Below, one piece after another: positions 25,801 through 33,612 of a DNA stretch of 64,000 nt. The notes under the pieces were generated by a model that ran no database searches, had not been told where the DNA came from, and worked only from the letters and a program-made list of their open reading frames with translations. The stretch is from Terriglobales bacterium (lineage in GTDB: Bacteria; Acidobacteriota; Terriglobia; Terriglobales; Acidobacteriaceae), in assembly GCA_035691485.1 (NCBI GenBank), contig DASSIZ010000069.1, positions 186,001 to 250,000 of the forward strand. Direction: 5' to 3'. How positions within the stretch are numbered: the first letter of the stretch is position 1; the number at the start of each line of letters is the position of its first letter. The position numbers and the translations under genes were made by a program.

Positions 25801-26444
25801 TCAGAAACCGCCGGCCGCAGCGAATCGCGCTCCGGCGACCAGTGCTGGTCGAATTCCAGGTTAGGATAGTTGCCGAACGGACCAGCGACCCGCCACTCGG
25901 TCATCAGCCCCGCTTCGCGTGCCATCTTCTCCAGGTTGATCCCCGGTGCGCCGTCGGCCGCGGCTACCACCAGTGCCGCGCGCAAGTAGCTCGCCTGCGG
26001 ATGCGCCTGGCCACGCCGAACACCGGGTGCCAGCATGGCCTGGATGCGCGGGGTAGCGGCAACAAAATCCTGGGTGTTCGCGGCCAGGTCGAGAACACGC
26101 GCCGCCGCAATGTTGACGCGTGGATCGCGCTGCATCGTCGCGCGGGATTCGCAGAGCTTGAGCGCCGCATTCAGTTCGGCGGTGGTGTCAACTTCCAGCG
26201 CCGCCGCCTCCATTTCGACGAACAGCCCTTCGACATCGCCTGGGTTTTGCCTCAGTTCTTCCTGGGCCCGTTGTCGCGCGCGGTCAAGCTGCGAATCTTC
26301 GAACAGCGCCTTGCGCGCCTGCGTGAGCAGCGGATTTACTACGCCAGCCTCGACGTGAGGGCTTGGCCGGTGCGCCGGCAGATCGCCTGCCGCCAAGGCC
26401 ACGGCCGAGGCCAACAGGGTCGGCAGTGCAAGACCCCGCCTCAT
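22851..26444 (-). CDS. Secreted DUF3857/transglutaminase-like protein with a degenerate active site
   Basis: A 1197-residue exported protein. It has a signal peptide (1-19), a helical TPR-like region interrupted by a beta-rich PA14-like segment (about 175-320), and more TPR-like helices to about 600. A DUF3857 domain follows, then a transglutaminase-like domain and a beta-rich end. The transglutaminase cysteine is kept (GSGCRTFVVLAIARAAG), but the expected histidine context NHA reads NRP and the aspartate element is FADAETDG, so catalysis is doubtful. Its ATG overlaps the stop of the 1040-residue paralogue by four bases (ATGA). The pair probably work together at the cell surface or periplasm; substrate unknown. 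Confidence 0.8.
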   Translation of the reverse strand: MRRGLALPTLLASAVALAAGDLPAHRPSPHVEAGVVNPLLTQARKALFEDSQLDRARQRAQEELRQNPGDVEGLFVEMEAAALEVDTTAELNAALKLCESRATMQRDPRVNIAAARVLDLAANTQDFVAATPRIQAMLAPGVRRGQAHPQASYLRAALVVAAADGAPGINLEKMAREAGLMTEWRVAGPFGNYPNLEFDQHWSPERDSLRPAVSEGHAVERLHFDDGMFRLPSYFSRSGVFYAAADANVTAARELVVRVESAGTLEVLIDGAVVVRKDDRFRVSPEIAWRTVELRPGAHRVLVKFLASAAPFRVALVPAMADAPPKARATAPDYAPESTYIALAQKYWAGDYGGVITSLGAKPPGTAAVNFLLFQAWAHLAGDSPEIAAMLNATLEAAPEALAAEYAKAARAFSADRTDEALSRLRRVLSARENFAPAQQLLTEIAISLNWPALSEKALEIQLRVHPSCDVLLQGYKFFAGHARYERAQELQRRLADCAPDSLAYERSLSDSGEHAQAAAAIEAAVKRRPLDRSARELLVHELAMADEPEKARVAAQELATLAPNSARYRRMAQIATTNVDALLDENGARSRELAGEPFYAKYRRDGVQMVRKTNERKFSGGPALVLLNDRVVRLWEDGSVSLYVHKLTRMLGRDGIDQYGEAAVPAGAEILELRTVKANGSVAEPELTPQKTTVSMPALAVGDSIEEEYVVHYRDGGGIEAHGEAFRHTFGSFAAPILYSRFVTITPPTDAVLRAEASPGILPPRIEITGNTRVRVWEKNDIPQSVEEAATARGDVIASAGLQLAAGWDGIRDKFRNGLVDALRVGPRVAQRAVQVRAQEPQAKAHEIFRTVTSLIHAGGGFNPEDMKPAEETLASGSGCRTFVVLAIARAAGLEADLVLARNAGQVVRDRSVFPEFYNRPLLRFHFADGREIFADAETDGLAFGAIPPSIERHDALLVPVLREPIPVQVAAIAPAMVPLPANAEEQSVADADVTLESDGSLRADVTIRMGPWRAAQMRSILAGIAPQQRARFYQQLATRIFPGVDEVTASARNEHDPDRKLELALRCRAPRYVNPGQSTMEIDQLVPALGLKKMYGGAPRKYPLYIDTPLVESANFRVHLPTGMTVVRDTPELNVSGAFGRYSLVVRQPSPEVLYIQRSFSIPVQVVGPERYAEFSSFASKIEEVERQRITLQKN

Positions 26445-29400
26445 CCCTTCAGGCCCACCTTAATTTCCGCGCGGAAGGCGCTCTCCAGCTTCGCGCAGAA
26501 ATCGCGGAATGCTGCGTATTCCGAAGGAGTGATGCGCAGCTTCCGAAATTGCACCGAGGTGGTCACGATCAGTTCGCTCTCCTGGCGCTGGTAACGCAGG
26601 ATGGCGGTGCCGAACGGCGTCTCCAGCGTCTTGTCCTGCGGCACAGAATCCAGTCGCGCACCCGCGGGAAGCGCAAAATGCAGTTCTTCTTCCGTGGTCC
26701 AAGGCGCCGGCAGCAGCAGGTCCTGCGCGCGCCACGGCAGCGATGCCAGCTTCTGCACGTACGAGCGCTGCATCCACGATGTCTGCAGCGTCAGCGATGG
26801 CCGCCCGGCAAACATTTCCACTTCCCCGCTGAACTTCACCGTGACGTCGTGCTCCAGGTCATTGGCGCCGTACACCTGCACCGCATCCACTCGCACGCGG
26901 GGAAGCACCTCGGCCAGCCGATTGCGCACCGAATCGCGCTGCCGTTCTGTCACCTCGTACTCCCGGCGCAGCCCGGGCGCGTCTTCGCCCCGCACGTACG
27001 CGGAACCGCTGAATTCCACCCTGCCATCGGGCAGGATCTTCGCCTGTACTTGGCGGTGCGTGTAGTTTTCCATCGGCAGCGCCACAGGAATTCGCCGCAG
27101 TTGCGCGTTACCGTCCAGAGAAACTGTCAATGCCATCGCGCCCTGGTCTTCCAGCGGCAACTCGCGCGATCCCGCGTATTCGGCGGTGCCGTCGAGCCAC
27201 AGGTCGTACTTGGGGACGTACACCACGGCGTGGTTGAACACGGAGATTGAAGTCGCTTGCTCGCCGATATCCCCCAATCGTCGCGTGCGTACCAGCGCAA
27301 TGTCGGCTGCAATGCCGGCAGCGCTCAGCAGCGCCACCATCAAGCTGGCCTTGTCCTTGCAATCCCCAAAACGCCGCTCGAATACCTGGCTCACCGGGTA
27401 GGGCTTGTAACCATAAACACCAAACTCGAGCGCGACGTAATGCGTGTTACGCAGCACGAACTGGTGGATGGCGTGAATTTTCTCCTGGTCAGTCGCCTTG
27501 TCCGACACCACTTCGTCGAGTGCCTCGCGCAGCGCATGATCCAGCGCGAATTGCGGCGCAATCAGTTGTGCATACCATCTTCCCAGCTCCTGCCACGTCG
27601 CAAAACTGGAGACGTGAACATACGGAGCGGTTTCGCTGGCCGGTGGTCCTTTGGGCTCGTTCGGCAAAGCTGCCACGTCGCGGATTTCCCATTCGTAAAG
27701 CCGGTGGCCATCCTGTTCGCGAACTTCAGCGGCCGGCATCCTCGCCGCCACGATATTGAAGTTCTGCGCTGCCGGTGTCACCAGGACATACCGCTGCAGC
27801 CGCTGCGGCAGCGACGAGCGAAACATCACCAGGCTCCCCAGGTAGCGCCCGTACGGGTTCGTCTTTGATTCCGGCGTGAGCCGGTAATCCAACTCGAGGA
27901 CGTCGCCGATCTCAACGCCGGGAAACCGCAGCATGCGCGAGCGCGCGTCGTAGTACATCCCGGCCGTGCCCTCTTCCGCGGTATCGCCCGAATCCTCGGC
28001 GTCGATCACGCGGCCATCTCTCTTGAACAGCCGCGCGGCCAGAACTCGCAATGCTTGTGTTCCCGCGGCGTACTGCACCGCGCGCCTCGCATAGTCGCGG
28101 GCGCCCTGCTGGGTGTTGATCTGAAAAATCTGCTGCACGCGTACCGATGCCAGGCCGTCTTCCAGCACGCGTTCGACGCGGACCTCGGCGAGCACGGTGG
28201 CATGCGAATTTTCGTCCAACTTCGCCCGCTGTGCCACGCGGGCCAGTTCCCCCGCGTCAACCAGGTAGGCTGCGTCGACATCCCGGGTGACCCCGACGCC
28301 GCGTTCGTAGGCCAGCCGCCGCCGCACCTCTTCATCGTTCGGATTCGTCTGCAGCGCCTTCGCCAATTGCTCGCGCGCTTGTACTTGCTTCCCCTCTGCC
28401 GCCAGCATGTTGGCGAACTGCTGTCGCAGCACAGCGTCGTTAGGGGATAAGGCGATGGCGCGGCGCATCAGCGACTCGCCGGTGCGCAAATCTCCCTGCC
28501 CCGCGTCCAATTCCGCGATGCGCGCCATTGCCTGCGTATCGTTGGGGTCGAGCCGCATCCACTCCGCATAGAGCGCGCGCAGGCTGCTGGCATCACCGCG
28601 CGCGCGATAAATGCGGATCAGGATGTCGCGCGCAACGCGATCATCAAAATTCTGCGTCAGGTCCGATTTCGCCAGCGCCATTGCGCGACCGAGGAAGCCG
28701 AGCCTCTCGTAGGACAAGGCCAGTTCCCGCCGCAGCCATAGCGGAGCCGGAAATGCCTTTCCCAGGTCGCGATATTCCGCCAGCGCCTCGGCAACCATGC
28801 CCGCCGAAGCGTAGAGATCGCCCAGCCGCTTGCGAGACACGTAATCGCCGGGTTCGCTTTGCGCCGCTTCGCGCAACAGGTCCCGCGCTTTCGCATCCTG
28901 TTTTCGCCCAACGTAATACTCCGCGAGCGCAATCTTCGCCTCCGGATTGGTAGCGTCTGCCTGCAACGCGGCGCTCAGCGCGGCGAAGGTGCATGTGCTG
29001 TCGCCACAGCCCTCCGCAACTTCCATCCAGCGCTCGGCCGTCGGCGCCAGTTGCGCCGCCCGCTCCAGGTGCTCGCCGGCTGCTCCCAGCCCGCGTTCGC
29101 GTTCGATCAGCCCCAGGGCCTCGTTCCATTCGGCCGAATCAGGTTCCTGTGCCGCCGCACCCCGGGCTTCCGTGAGCAACTCCGCGGGCAGAGCGGGCAC
29201 ATCCGTGATGCGGCCCTCTTGGATGCGGCCCCCTTGCCGTTCCATCAGCGCGCGATAGTGCTGCGCCTCGTCACGCACGGAACGGCTTTCCGACAAATCT
29301 TGAGCCACACCCGCAATCCAGCTCTTCACCGCATCCGTTGAGCTGACGAATTCCCGGAGACCGTAGATTCGCCGCACGGCGACTGCGCGTTGGATCGAAG

Positions 29401-29563
29401 TTTGCGTCTTCCACTTCGCTTGCAATACGCTCAGCCGCGTATCGTACGGATTTTGCACAGCGCCCGAAGGTTCGTGCGCCGATGGATTTTGAGAAAAACA
29501 GGTACTGATTCCCAGCAGGATGGCCAGGACCGCGAGGCCGGACGTTGTTCCGCGACGCTGCAA
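26441..29563 (-). CDS. Secreted TPR-DUF3857-transglutaminase protein (intact triad)
   Basis: A 1040-residue exported protein starting with TTG at 29561-29563 after a GGGGG run; a signal peptide ends near CFSQ. Residues about 130-430 form TPR repeats (for example NPEAKIALAEYYVGRKQDAKARDLLREAAQSEP). A DUF3857 domain follows (about 455-640), then a transglutaminase-like domain with the full triad: Cys in GDCKDKASLMVALL, His in FNHAVVYV and Asp in LWLDGTAEY. A C-terminal beta domain ends the protein. Such proteins are typical of Acidobacteriota and Bacteroidota and are poorly characterised. It is the promoter-proximal member of a two-gene operon and has a long structured 5' region. Confidence 0.85.
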   Translation of the reverse strand: MQRRGTTSGLAVLAILLGISTCFSQNPSAHEPSGAVQNPYDTRLSVLQAKWKTQTSIQRAVAVRRIYGLREFVSSTDAVKSWIAGVAQDLSESRSVRDEAQHYRALMERQGGRIQEGRITDVPALPAELLTEARGAAAQEPDSAEWNEALGLIERERGLGAAGEHLERAAQLAPTAERWMEVAEGCGDSTCTFAALSAALQADATNPEAKIALAEYYVGRKQDAKARDLLREAAQSEPGDYVSRKRLGDLYASAGMVAEALAEYRDLGKAFPAPLWLRRELALSYERLGFLGRAMALAKSDLTQNFDDRVARDILIRIYRARGDASSLRALYAEWMRLDPNDTQAMARIAELDAGQGDLRTGESLMRRAIALSPNDAVLRQQFANMLAAEGKQVQAREQLAKALQTNPNDEEVRRRLAYERGVGVTRDVDAAYLVDAGELARVAQRAKLDENSHATVLAEVRVERVLEDGLASVRVQQIFQINTQQGARDYARRAVQYAAGTQALRVLAARLFKRDGRVIDAEDSGDTAEEGTAGMYYDARSRMLRFPGVEIGDVLELDYRLTPESKTNPYGRYLGSLVMFRSSLPQRLQRYVLVTPAAQNFNIVAARMPAAEVREQDGHRLYEWEIRDVAALPNEPKGPPASETAPYVHVSSFATWQELGRWYAQLIAPQFALDHALREALDEVVSDKATDQEKIHAIHQFVLRNTHYVALEFGVYGYKPYPVSQVFERRFGDCKDKASLMVALLSAAGIAADIALVRTRRLGDIGEQATSISVFNHAVVYVPKYDLWLDGTAEYAGSRELPLEDQGAMALTVSLDGNAQLRRIPVALPMENYTHRQVQAKILPDGRVEFSGSAYVRGEDAPGLRREYEVTERQRDSVRNRLAEVLPRVRVDAVQVYGANDLEHDVTVKFSGEVEMFAGRPSLTLQTSWMQRSYVQKLASLPWRAQDLLLPAPWTTEEELHFALPAGARLDSVPQDKTLETPFGTAILRYQRQESELIVTTSVQFRKLRITPSEYAAFRDFCAKLESAFRAEIKVGLKG

Positions 29564-29603
29564 TTTCCCCCGCAGCTTCTACAAAGCAGCTCTTAATACG
29601 AAT

Positions 29604-29689
29604 CCCCGGCAACCCGTAAGTCGCCGGGGAAGCCCCCATCTGATTCCGCTTTCCCCTGCACCGTTTCCCCCAGGTTTTTTTAGTGCAGG
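29604..29689 (-). promoter_or_regulatory. Two-hairpin 5' leader of the TPR-DUF3857 operon
   Basis: Within the 327-base gap 29564-29890, two strong inverted repeats precede the TTG start on the minus strand: CCCCGGC/GCCGGGG (29604-29610 with 29623-29629) and CCTGCAC/GTGCAGG (29655-29661 with 29683-29689), the latter around an A- and G-rich loop. No T-run follows either, so they are not intrinsic terminators. They could be a riboswitch-like or mRNA-stability leader; no known RNA family was recognised. Farther upstream lies a 6-bp inverted repeat around TATT (29721-29736); the rest of the gap shows nothing clear. Confidence 0.35.
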
Positions 29690-29890
29690 AGCCTTCGCGA
29701 ACTCTTACCGGGGTCGATGACGGGAGTATTCTCCCGATCCTCGGCATTCGAGAATTGAGCTAATGTCTTAGGCCATTTCAAATAACACCTTAGCCCGCCC
29801 GAAGCTAGGAACGTCGGTACAATGGCCCCTTGGGTGGGCTTGGAAGCAGCCCCACTTGAAGGCCTGCAGCCCCGGGGGAGCCTCACTTTC

Positions 29891-30631
29891 ATGGCACGAC
29901 GAAGCAAGCGCGGCACGTCAGCCGGAGTACGCATCCTGCAAATCATTTTTCTCGTGGCCTTGGCGTTCGCCGCGGTGCGGCTCTATTTCGTCTTCCGCGC
30001 GCGCGAGAAGCCGGCCGCCCAGAAAATATCCAGGTCCGCCGCGCGCCCGTTGAACCGCGAAGCGTACGTAGTGCCCCGCAAGCTGCACGCCTACGATTTG
30101 GCTTCGGCGCGCGAGTTGACGAAGCAGCCGGTGTGGGTTCAGGAGGGCTACCGCTACACCTACTATCCGTTCGACCCCACACGCCGGCGCGTCGATTTTT
30201 CGCGTGAGGTCGGCGTGCTCGGACCGATCGAGGAAGTGCGCATCAAGAGCGTGCTGGCTCAGCCCACGCCGAATAAGCCTAACTATCACCAGATCGTCGC
30301 CGTCTTCGATCATGATGGCCGTAGCTATGCTGTGCCGGTCGGCACTGAATCCGGTGGCTCATTCCAGATCTATGCCGACCAGATGTTCTTCTATGAAGAT
30401 CCGCACCAGCTCTACAATTTCTGGCCGGCTGAAATCTGGGACGCAATTCGTAACCACGAGGTTAAGCCTGGGATGAATGAAATCCAGGCCGACTTCGCTG
30501 TTGGCATGGGCGTGCCGCAGCCGGAACAGAGCGTCCCGGAAGAAAAGGTCGTGAAGTACGCCAATGGCGGCCACCCTCTCACGGTCACGTTTCGCAAGGG
30601 ACGAGCGGTCACCATCACGCAAAAGGATTAA
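29891..30631 (+). CDS. Membrane-anchored protein of unknown function
   Basis: A 246-residue protein. The ATG at 29891 (MARRSKRG) follows GGGGGAG by ten bases and gives a standard N-in anchor: basic start, then one membrane helix at about 13-33 (RILQIIFLVALAFAAVRLYFVF). An in-frame ATG at 29822 is less likely, since it overlaps a possible -10 box TACAAT. The rest is a soluble domain with no cysteines and many aromatic residues (YRYTYYPFDP, FFYEDPHQLYNFWP). No family is recognised. It is followed after 79 bases by a secreted repeat protein on the same strand. Confidence 0.7.
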   Translation: MARRSKRGTSAGVRILQIIFLVALAFAAVRLYFVFRAREKPAAQKISRSAARPLNREAYVVPRKLHAYDLASARELTKQPVWVQEGYRYTYYPFDPTRRRVDFSREVGVLGPIEEVRIKSVLAQPTPNKPNYHQIVAVFDHDGRSYAVPVGTESGGSFQIYADQMFFYEDPHQLYNFWPAEIWDAIRNHEVKPGMNEIQADFAVGMGVPQPEQSVPEEKVVKYANGGHPLTVTFRKGRAVTITQKD

Positions 30632-30710
30632 CTTTCAAATCGGCTGCTGGGCTGACATCCGTTTTCCCCGCCGCCATCATCTATTGCTTGCAGTCGAGGT
30701 TCGATCGCGC

Positions 30711-31352
30711 ATGCTACGCTCCGCGCTCCTCGTTACTGCACTCCTGGCAGCAGGTCTCGCCACCGCCGCCGAATCGGCCGACCCCCACTACGCTTGTCCT
30801 CGTACCGGCGCCATCGTGCGCAGGTCGGCATTCATCCACGGTTATCTACACGGCTACGAACAGGGCTTCCATCTCGCCGATGTGGATATCCAACTCGGCC
30901 GCTCCGCTCGCGACATCCGCCGAGCCAAAGAAGCGAAGGAATCGGAAGGCTACCGCCACGTGTTCGGCGACAAGCATTCTTTCCAAGCCGGATTCCGCGA
31001 AGGCCTGCGCGTCGGATACGCAGATGGTTTTGCCGGACGCGCATTTCGCGCCGTTGACCAGGTCGAATCGCTACCCTTAGCCGATACCGGCAATCCGTCC
31101 GCCGACCCGGTTTTCGACCGTGGCTTTTCGATGGGTTACTTTTCCGGGCAACATCGGGGATTGGAGGACGGACGCAGCGACGTCAGTTTCTCTGCGCTGC
31201 TTCCGGAATGCCCGCCGGCGCCCAGCCGTGGCATCGACCAGCAGAGTTTTTGTGCTGCTTATGTAGGGGGTTACCGCGTCGGGTATTCCGACGGCTTCAC
31301 CAACGTCGCCAGGCCGGTGGCGGCCCAGGTGGAAGAGCGAGTCGGCAAGTAG
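30711..31352 (+). CDS. Secreted protein with four Gly/aromatic G-Y-x-x-G repeats
   Basis: A 213-residue exported protein; the ATG at 30711 opens directly into a signal peptide (MLRSALLVTALLAAGLATAAE). Four related segments follow: HGYLHGYEQGF (43-53), AGFREGLRVGYADGF (93-107), RGFSMGYFSGQHRGLEDG (138-154) and GGYRVGYSDGF (within 184-196). The GYxxGYxxGF spacing puts glycine every four residues on a helix face beside aromatic residues, as in glycine-zipper packing motifs. Three cysteines (near residues 29, 167 and 181) could form a disulfide. No family is recognised. The last 82 bases overlap the LysM gene on the other strand. Confidence 0.7.
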   Translation: MLRSALLVTALLAAGLATAAESADPHYACPRTGAIVRRSAFIHGYLHGYEQGFHLADVDIQLGRSARDIRRAKEAKESEGYRHVFGDKHSFQAGFREGLRVGYADGFAGRAFRAVDQVESLPLADTGNPSADPVFDRGFSMGYFSGQHRGLEDGRSDVSFSALLPECPPAPSRGIDQQSFCAAYVGGYRVGYSDGFTNVARPVAAQVEERVGK

Positions 31353-32263
31353 CCGTATTCTTCCAAGCCTGCCAAGGGAGATGTTGATGTTCTGGCGTTG
31401 ACTCGTTGCGCGAGTGCGACTTGAATGACGCCTGCCCGACGGACCAGTTCGCGCCTGCTGGCCGCCGCCAGCTTTTTGCCGCCCTGCAGCTTGGCGAAGT
31501 TCAATTGGCGAGCCGGGATGCGCAGCAGTTGTCCGATCATCAATCGGCCCGGGTTTCGGATTTCAGGATTCGATTCCCACAACATCGGCCACAGTCTGCC
31601 ATCGCCCAGATGCACTCGCGCCAGGCGCCACAGTGAATCCCCCCGCGCGGCGCGAACCAGCGGCGGACCGGGATCAATCTCCAGCGGGTGCGTCACGATC
31701 TTCGAACCATCTGCACTCATCCCAGCCGCTGCGTGATTGCGGATGACCCGCACCGAAAGTTCCGCCGAATTCCACTTTTCACTCTGGCTGTTCGTGACGA
31801 CCGGCGAGCCTGCTTCATTGTTTGAACGAATGCTGGCACTGAAAGATTTCGCCGGCTCGGATCCAGGTTGCTGAACCGCGGCGTTCTGCTGTTCACGCTG
31901 GCTTCGTTGCTGACGCAGCGCTCTCGCGTACGCGCCAAGTGAGAACCCGGGTTGCTCCGCAACTCCCCACAAAGGAACATTCGCGCCCACCGACGTTGCC
32001 GAACGAAGGGCGCTCACAGCCGTCGGTGTCGCAACATCCTGCGTTGCGAGGTCCTCCGCTGCGGAAGAAGTTTGATGGTGGGCTGCGTCCAGAATATGTT
32101 CTTGCTTCAAATCATCATTGCTGATGACGCGGGCATGTTGCGGCAGTTGCGACCTGCGCTCCCGGTCTTGTCGCGCTACGTCTCCCAGGCTTTGCGCCAG
32201 CGACACTCCGGCACTCAGCACCACGCACAGCGTGATCGCGACCTTTGGCCCTGAGGTTTGCAT
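31271..32263 (-). CDS. Exported LysM-domain protein
   Basis: A 330-residue protein with a signal peptide (MQTSGPKVAITLCVVLSAGVSLAQ) and a long Ser/Gln/Ala-rich low-complexity region (about 25-200). One LysM motif at about 204-253 follows (RAARGDSLWRLARVHLGDGRLWPMLWESNP, then GQLLRIP). LysM binds peptidoglycan or related glycans, so a cell-wall-attached or outer-membrane-adjacent protein is likely. No catalytic domain is visible. The C-terminal 77 residues are disordered and the 3' end overlaps the converging repeat-protein gene by 82 bases. The ATG lies about 170 bases from the tRNA genes. Confidence 0.83.
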   Translation of the reverse strand: MQTSGPKVAITLCVVLSAGVSLAQSLGDVARQDRERRSQLPQHARVISNDDLKQEHILDAAHHQTSSAAEDLATQDVATPTAVSALRSATSVGANVPLWGVAEQPGFSLGAYARALRQQRSQREQQNAAVQQPGSEPAKSFSASIRSNNEAGSPVVTNSQSEKWNSAELSVRVIRNHAAAGMSADGSKIVTHPLEIDPGPPLVRAARGDSLWRLARVHLGDGRLWPMLWESNPEIRNPGRLMIGQLLRIPARQLNFAKLQGGKKLAAASRRELVRRAGVIQVALAQRVNARTSTSPLAGLEEYGYLPTRSSTWAATGLATLVKPSEYPTR

Positions 32264-32430
32264 TCGTCGAAGGGCCCGCTTGACCTTGCTGCTCTTCCCT
32301 AACTTCTTGAATTCTATCGCTGAATTGCCGCTTAGGGGTTGCGGCTCTTGATTCCCTTCGGGTTAGCCTTCCGGTGGAGAACCGGGGGGCTGTACGCGGG
32401 CTGCGGATGGAAAGCAAAGAAGTATACTGG

Positions 32431-32504
32431 CGCGCCCCGAGGGACTCGAACCCCCAACCCTCAGTTCCGAAGACTGATGCTCTATCCAGTTGAGCTAGGG
32501 GCGC
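32431..32504 (-). tRNA. tRNA-Arg (anticodon TCG)
   Basis: The minus strand folds as a full cloverleaf of 74 bases: acceptor GCGCCCC/GGGGCGC, D arm TAGCTCAACTGGATAGAGCA, anticodon stem TCAGT/ACTGA with loop CTTCGGA (anticodon TCG), and T arm GGGTTCGAGTCCC. The CCA end is not encoded. It lies 26 bases after the tRNA-Arg(CCG) gene, so both are probably one transcript. Confidence 0.95.
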
Positions 32505-32530
32505 AAAGAGAGTTCACAGGCAAGGAATGG

Positions 32531-32604
32531 CGCGCCCGGAGAGATTCGAACTCCCGACCTATTGCTCCGGAGGCAATCGCTCTATCCAGCTGAGCTACGG
32601 GCGC
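32531..32604 (-). tRNA. tRNA-Arg (anticodon CCG)
   Basis: The minus strand folds as a 74-base cloverleaf: acceptor GCGCCCG/CGGGCGC, D arm TAGCTCAGCTGGATAGAGCG, anticodon stem ATTGC/GCAAT with loop CTCCGGA (anticodon CCG), and T arm GGAGTTCGAATCTCC. CCA is not encoded. It reads rare CGG codons and precedes the second tRNA-Arg gene. Confidence 0.95.
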
Positions 32605-32646
32605 GCTTCTTCAATTATACCGTGCGGCTCACCGCACCTGTCTCGC

Positions 32647-33480
32647 TTACTCGCTGCTCGGCACTTCTTTTTCCCGCGCTCGTTCCAACTTCTTGCGCGC
32701 CACCGCGGTCTCGCAATTCCGCCGGAACGCGATTAACTCCGCCACAATCGCCACCGCGATTTCTTCCGGCGTTACTGCCCCAATTTCCAGTCCAACCGGG
32801 GCATTCACGCGTTCGAACAAGGCCGCGTCCATGCCCTGGCTTTCCAGTTCTTTGTAGATCGCAATCGTCTTGCGCCGCGACCCGATCATCCCGACATAGC
32901 GCGCCGGCGTCGTGACCGCCCAACGCAGCACGCGCATGTCGTCCCGATGTCCGCGGGTGACGATCACCACGTAGGAGTTTTCATTCGGCGTCAATCGCGC
33001 GCAAGCCTGGTCGAAGTCGTCGGCAATCACCTCGCGCGCCTCGGGAAAGCGCTCGCGGTTGGCATAGCTCTCGCGGTCATCGACGATCACTACTTCAAAC
33101 CCCGCCCCGCGCGCCACTTTGAACGTGTTGTACGCCACGTGTCCGGCGCCGAACAGGTACAGCACGGGAATAGGCAGCACCGGTTCGATGAACACCTCCA
33201 GCGTTCCGCCGCAGACCAGCCCGGTATCGTACTTCGGATTCTGGTTCAGGTTGAAGGTCAGGGTGCGCGGTTTTTCTTCTTCCATTACCTCGCGTGCCGC
33301 CTGCCAGACTTCGGCCTCCACGCATCCCCCGCCAATCGTGCCCACGATGGAGCCGTCATCGCGCACCAGCATCTTCGAGGTCTGGAACGACGGAATCGAG
33401 CCGCGGACATTGGTGATCGTGGCCAGCGCCCCGCGCCGGCCCGCCTGCCGCAATCCCACGATCTCCTGGTAAATATCCAT
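32647..33480 (-). CDS. xdhC: XdhC/CoxI-family molybdenum-cofactor insertion protein
   Basis: A 277-residue XdhC/CoxI protein starting at the ATG at 33478-33480 (MDIYQEIVGLRQAGRRGALATIT). The N-terminal CoxI domain has GSIPSFQTSKMLVRDDGSIVGTIGGGCVE with the conserved GGGC, and a second conserved cysteine occurs in LVCGGTLEVFIEP. The C-terminal Rossmann-like XdhC_C domain has FGAGHVA and DDRESYANRERFP. Such proteins help sulfurate and insert the molybdenum cofactor into xanthine dehydrogenase or CO dehydrogenase. No molybdoenzyme is in the window. It is divergent from the MocA-CofG gene across 132 bases; the divergent MocA-like domain is its usual functional partner. Confidence 0.9.
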   Translation of the reverse strand: MDIYQEIVGLRQAGRRGALATITNVRGSIPSFQTSKMLVRDDGSIVGTIGGGCVEAEVWQAAREVMEEEKPRTLTFNLNQNPKYDTGLVCGGTLEVFIEPVLPIPVLYLFGAGHVAYNTFKVARGAGFEVVIVDDRESYANRERFPEAREVIADDFDQACARLTPNENSYVVIVTRGHRDDMRVLRWAVTTPARYVGMIGSRRKTIAIYKELESQGMDAALFERVNAPVGLEIGAVTPEEIAVAIVAELIAFRRNCETAVARKKLERAREKEVPSSE

Positions 33481-33612
33481 CGTGCACCGATTATGTTGGA
33501 TGATGTATTGCAAGTCAAAGACGCGTTTCACGGGCGCCTGGAACCCGCCCCCAGTCGCCATCCCATTCCCCTGGCCTTGCGCCTTGTGCCTTGCCCCTTT
33601 AACCTGACTCTC

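Noticed and set aside
29822-29890. Upstream start at 29822 for the 246-residue membrane protein
   Set aside because: It would add 23 residues with no membrane-topology sense, has no ribosome-binding site, and overlaps a possible -10 box.
32339-32736. Short plus-strand open frames across the two tRNA genes, with peptides such as GTRTPNPQ and ERFELPTY
   Set aside because: These are well-known false peptides made by reading tRNA genes on the wrong strand; both tRNAs fold fully on the minus strand.
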